DNA from: Conexibacter sp. CPCC 205762 | Lineage (GTDB): Bacteria; Actinomycetota; Thermoleophilia; Solirubrobacterales; Solirubrobacteraceae | Assembly: GCF_030646155.1 (NCBI RefSeq) | Contig: NZ_JAUTDN010000024.1 | Span: forward strand, 1 to 64,000 | Reading direction: 5' to 3' | DNA length: 64,000 bases | In this document: positions 63,248 through 64,000 of the stretch, one piece after another | How the letters are laid out: the number at the start of each line of letters is the position of its first letter | Position numbering within the stretch: position 1 is the stretch's first letter | The notes under the pieces: model-generated | What the model saw: only the letters and a program-made list of their open reading frames with translations | Told to the model about the DNA's origin: nothing | Databases searched by the model: none | Translations under genes and position numbers: made by a program

Positions 63248-64000
63248 CTAATCCGGAAGGACTCGTTCCGCGTCGTCGTCTTCCACAAAGCGAGGCGCCT
63301 CCTCTTGCTCGAAGACGCGCTCCAGAAGTTCGAACGCGCGCCGCTCGCGCTTCACGTAAGGCTGTGTCTCTGCCAGCATGTCGAGCGGTTCGATCTCGTC
63401 GATGCGGGGCACCGCGTTGGCGGGCTCGAACGGAAGCACCTCGCCGGTCGTTCGGTCTTTGCGGTCTGGCATTTCGAACAGGGTGAGGAAGCGCGATGGG
63501 CCGACGCCAACAAACGGCTCGAAGGTGATCTCGCGACGCTCTGGATCATGAGTTTCGGGATCGACGCAGATGGCGTCGCCGTGCAACTCGCCCGCGAGGC
63601 TCTTGGCATAGGGAGCGACATATACGACACGTCTGACTCCCGCCGCAACGATGTGTCGAGCGCAGTGGTGGCACGGGAAGGTCGTGACGTACAGGACGGT
63701 GTTCTCGACGCTGATCCCGCGGCGCGCAGCGTCGGTGATAGCCGCCATCTCTGCATGGACCGCGCGAACAAACTCGATGAGATCATCGATTGCCGAGGTA
63801 GCGATGATCGCCGTCAGTCTGGCTCGCGCGTCGTCGGCTATGAGCTTGTCTTCGACAAGCTGGTCGACCAGATCTTGGGCGATTTTGGCTTTGCGGAGGT
63901 CGTTCGTGTCGTGGCCCTTGGTGAACTCGCGCCCGTCCGGTACATCGCCTTCCCAGTACGCGCCGCCGCCGGCGCGTGGGACTTCGTTCGTCCCCACAGC
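63248..64000 (-). CDS. Cytidine/deoxycytidylate deaminase domain of an AvcD/DcdV-like protein, truncated by the window edge
   Basis: About 250 C-terminal residues are visible and the frame stays open to the window edge. The deaminase zinc site is present: VRAVHAEM (His and catalytic Glu) and TFPCHHCARHI (two Cys). The segment AVGTNEVPRAGGGAYWEGD comes before the zinc site. It recalls the deaminase half of anti-phage dCTP/dCMP deaminases AvcD/DcdV, which carry a P-loop kinase-like domain at the N terminus. That half would lie beyond base 64000. Such proteins deplete dCTP during infection. The GTG at 63997 is probably an internal codon, not the start. Confidence 0.75.
   Translation of the reverse strand, partial: AVGTNEVPRAGGGAYWEGDVPDGREFTKGHDTNDLRKAKIAQDLVDQLVEDKLIADDARARLTAIIATSAIDDLIEFVRAVHAEMAAITDAARRGISVENTVLYVTTFPCHHCARHIVAAGVRRVVYVAPYAKSLAGELHGDAICVDPETHDPERREITFEPFVGVGPSRFLTLFEMPDRKDRTTGEVLPFEPANAVPRIDEIEPLDMLAETQPYVKRERRAFELLERVFEQEEAPRFVEDDDAERVLPD

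Overview
This window reads as a chromosome segment of a very GC-rich actinobacterium. The synonymous positions are strongly G/C-biased, and the gene set fits: a mycobacterial-Sdh1-type succinate dehydrogenase, a PimA-like mannosyltransferase, an HtaA-type haem protein and SCO-like secreted repeat proteins. The style of the secreted proteins suggests Thermoleophilia/Solirubrobacterales (Conexibacter-like), but that placement is inference.

Layout. 1-110: 3' end of a 5S rRNA gene and its terminator. 200-3453: an overlapping four-gene operon (NodB-type deacetylase, acyl-CoA dehydrogenase-like protein, NodS-like methyltransferase, family 2 glycosyltransferase). 3491-6309: a YnfA-type membrane protein, a MarR repressor with near-perfect palindromic operators, a VOC-fold protein and an EmrB/QacA-type exporter. 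6638-17214: two large secreted beta-propeller proteins, a fused PimA-like/UPF0104 protein, a PspC-type histidine kinase with its NarL-type regulator, and a DMT-like transporter. 17341-20827: succinate dehydrogenase operon. 20885-25583: a TetR regulator, a 1030-residue secreted protein and an SMR pump. 25621-44970: a catabolic island for a nitrogen-rich compound. It holds a PucR regulator, a branched-chain-type ABC transporter with fused LivM-LivG, a creatinase/ectoine-hydrolase-like M24 protein, an amine oxidase, an M28 hydrolase, two cupins, an M20 carbamoylase-type amidase, an amidinotransferase-fold enzyme, a flavin oxidase and ATP-dependent hydantoinase subunits HyuB and HyuA.

44971-50690: a scarred zone between two copies of a tRNA-derived attachment sequence. 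It contains broken regulators (XRE, MarR and others) and one intact gene of 1129 residues, a two-HtaA-domain haem protein preceded by a DtxR/IdeR-like iron box. 50644-64000: the left end of an integrated mobile element whose right end lies beyond the window. A tRNA-Ala-like 3' fragment marks the junction, followed by GGTACCC iterons, a tyrosine integrase and a two-gene cassette (DUF2254-like membrane protein plus a protein resembling a phage portal). An opposing operon then carries a type IV coupling ATPase, MobF relaxase, relaxosome-like protein and excisionase-like protein. Last come small ribbon-helix-helix and XRE regulators and, at the window edge, the C-terminal part of a deaminase resembling the anti-phage AvcD/DcdV family.

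The best candidate for an undescribed system is the membrane-protein/portal-like pair at 52216-55765. It is translationally coupled, sits directly behind the integrase and has no other phage structural gene near it. All family names come from reading motifs by eye; no database search was run.
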